Assembly: GCA_021325035.1 (NCBI GenBank)
Contig: JAJPHW010000091.1
Span: 1-35,654, forward strand
Origin: Terriglobia bacterium
GTDB lineage: Bacteria; Acidobacteriota; Terriglobia; Terriglobales; Acidobacteriaceae
Direction of reading: 5' to 3'
Length of the DNA: 35,654 nucleotides
How positions within the stretch are numbered: position 1 is the stretch's first letter; each line of letters opens with the position of its first letter. The position numbers and the translations under genes are program-made. Positions 35,258 through 35,654 of this stretch are shown here, piece by piece. The notes beneath the pieces were generated by a model that searched no databases, had not been told where the DNA came from, and saw only the letters and a list, made by a program, of their open reading frames with translations.

Positions 35258-35654
35258 GCGAACTCACCGCCAACCCTGACGCACTCGAAATCGCTCCCGG
35301 TACGCAACACGAAAAGCTAGAGGGTTGGATCCCCTCGCTAGCCAGTGATGAAGAGATTCGCATTGCGCTGGAGAAGGCTTTCGACTACCGCGGCGACATC
35401 ACTATCACCCGCAAAGACGGCACCTCCATCGAAGGCTATCTCTTCGACCGTCGTACGGGACCCACATTGAACGACTCGCTGGTTCGCCTCTTTCCTAAAA
35501 ATCAGAACCAGAAGATTTCCATCGCTTATTCGGATATCGCCGCACTTGCCTTCTCCGGCCGCGACACCGCCGCAGGAAAGAGCTGGGAAGCCTGGATGAA
35601 GAAATATGCCGAGAAGAAAGCGGCCGGCGAAAAGAACATCGGGCTGCATCCGGA
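35254..35654 (+). CDS. Unrecognised protein translated with hpnH (partial)
   Basis: The frame opens at ATG 35254 inside the hpnH stop and stays open to the window edge (133 complete codons), so it is truncated on the right. The N-terminus (about 1-25) is loose. A compact part follows with [19 protein letters not shown], then [14 protein letters not shown], then [16 protein letters not shown]. This alternation suggests a small beta-barrel (SH3/LSm-like) domain that is not assigned here. A helix [12 protein letters not shown] follows. GGAGGAG upstream gives a strong ribosome-binding site. No signal peptide or membrane segment is visible in the part present. Function unknown, likely tied to hopanoid synthesis by position. 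Confidence 0.8.
   Translation, partial: MSELTANPDALEIAPGTQHEKLEGWIPSLASDEEIRIALEKAFDYRGDITITRKDGTSIEGYLFDRRTGPTLNDSLVRLFPKNQNQKISIAYSDIAALAFSGRDTAAGKSWEAWMKKYAEKKAAGEKNIGLHP

Overview
The window most likely comes from an Acidobacteriota genome of the Terriglobia type. The evidence is the proteins rather than any marker RNA: GloVer-type repeat proteins, DUF4382/DUF5666 lipoproteins, a RAYT transposase remnant with REP-like palindromes, dispersed repeats of the kind that translate as [10 protein letters not shown], the hopanoid gene hpnH, and a large outer-membrane BamA. No rRNA, tRNA, CRISPR array or intact insertion sequence was recognised. This is a mostly housekeeping chromosomal segment with a few accessory islands.

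Layout. 1-390: tail of a RAYT (REP-associated transposase) gene and its palindromes. 390-4559: mnmG (tRNA wobble-uridine modification), carrying two in-frame repeat insertions, then an Ada/AlkA fusion glycosylase whose reading frame overlaps ogt by 80 nt (alkylation repair). 4662-6916: a secreted DsbA-like thiol protein, a convergent GloVer-repeat secreted protein and a divergent hotdog thioesterase. 7157-10596: a translation block, rplM-rpsI-rpsB-tsf-pyrH, with candidate leader hairpins, an rpsB/tsf attenuator-like hairpin and a strong terminator after tsf. 10619-12882 (minus strand): an ECF sigma factor, its zinc-binding anti-sigma factor, a membrane double-zinc-ribbon protein and a DUF2306-like membrane protein, lying between pyrH and frr. 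13088-15176: frr and a DUF4382-type lipoprotein. 15481-20155: an envelope block of bamA, skp/ompH and a TonB-domain protein. 20211-25226: alr, then a tightly packed run of alpha/beta hydrolase, GNAT acetyltransferase, glyA and ATP-grasp ligase. 25362-29965: a DUF4139 protein, a CPBP-family membrane protease, a polytopic glycosyltransferase-like protein and a secreted repeat protein. 29984-33834 (minus strand): a GT4 glycosyltransferase downstream of gyrB. 34139-end: hpnH (first step of extended hopanoid synthesis), overlapping by 4 nt an unrecognised gene that runs off the window.

How the genes relate. The translation block (L13, S9, S2, EF-Ts, UMP kinase, RRF) follows the widespread bacterial order, except that pyrH and frr are separated by the inverted sigma/anti-sigma unit. 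BamA and Skp assemble outer-membrane proteins, and HpnH contributes to hopanoids of the same envelope. AlkA and Ogt form a two-gene alkylation-damage unit in which the usual Ada domains are reshuffled.

The observations most worth a second look are: the two palindromic repeats translated as extra peptides inside MnmG; the four-gene sigma/anti-sigma/zinc-ribbon/DUF2306 unit; the hydrolase-GNAT-glyA-ATP-grasp operon, which could be a small amino-acid-ligase pathway; the unrecognised partner overlapping hpnH; and a FlK-like thioesterase whose catalytic His position is Asn.
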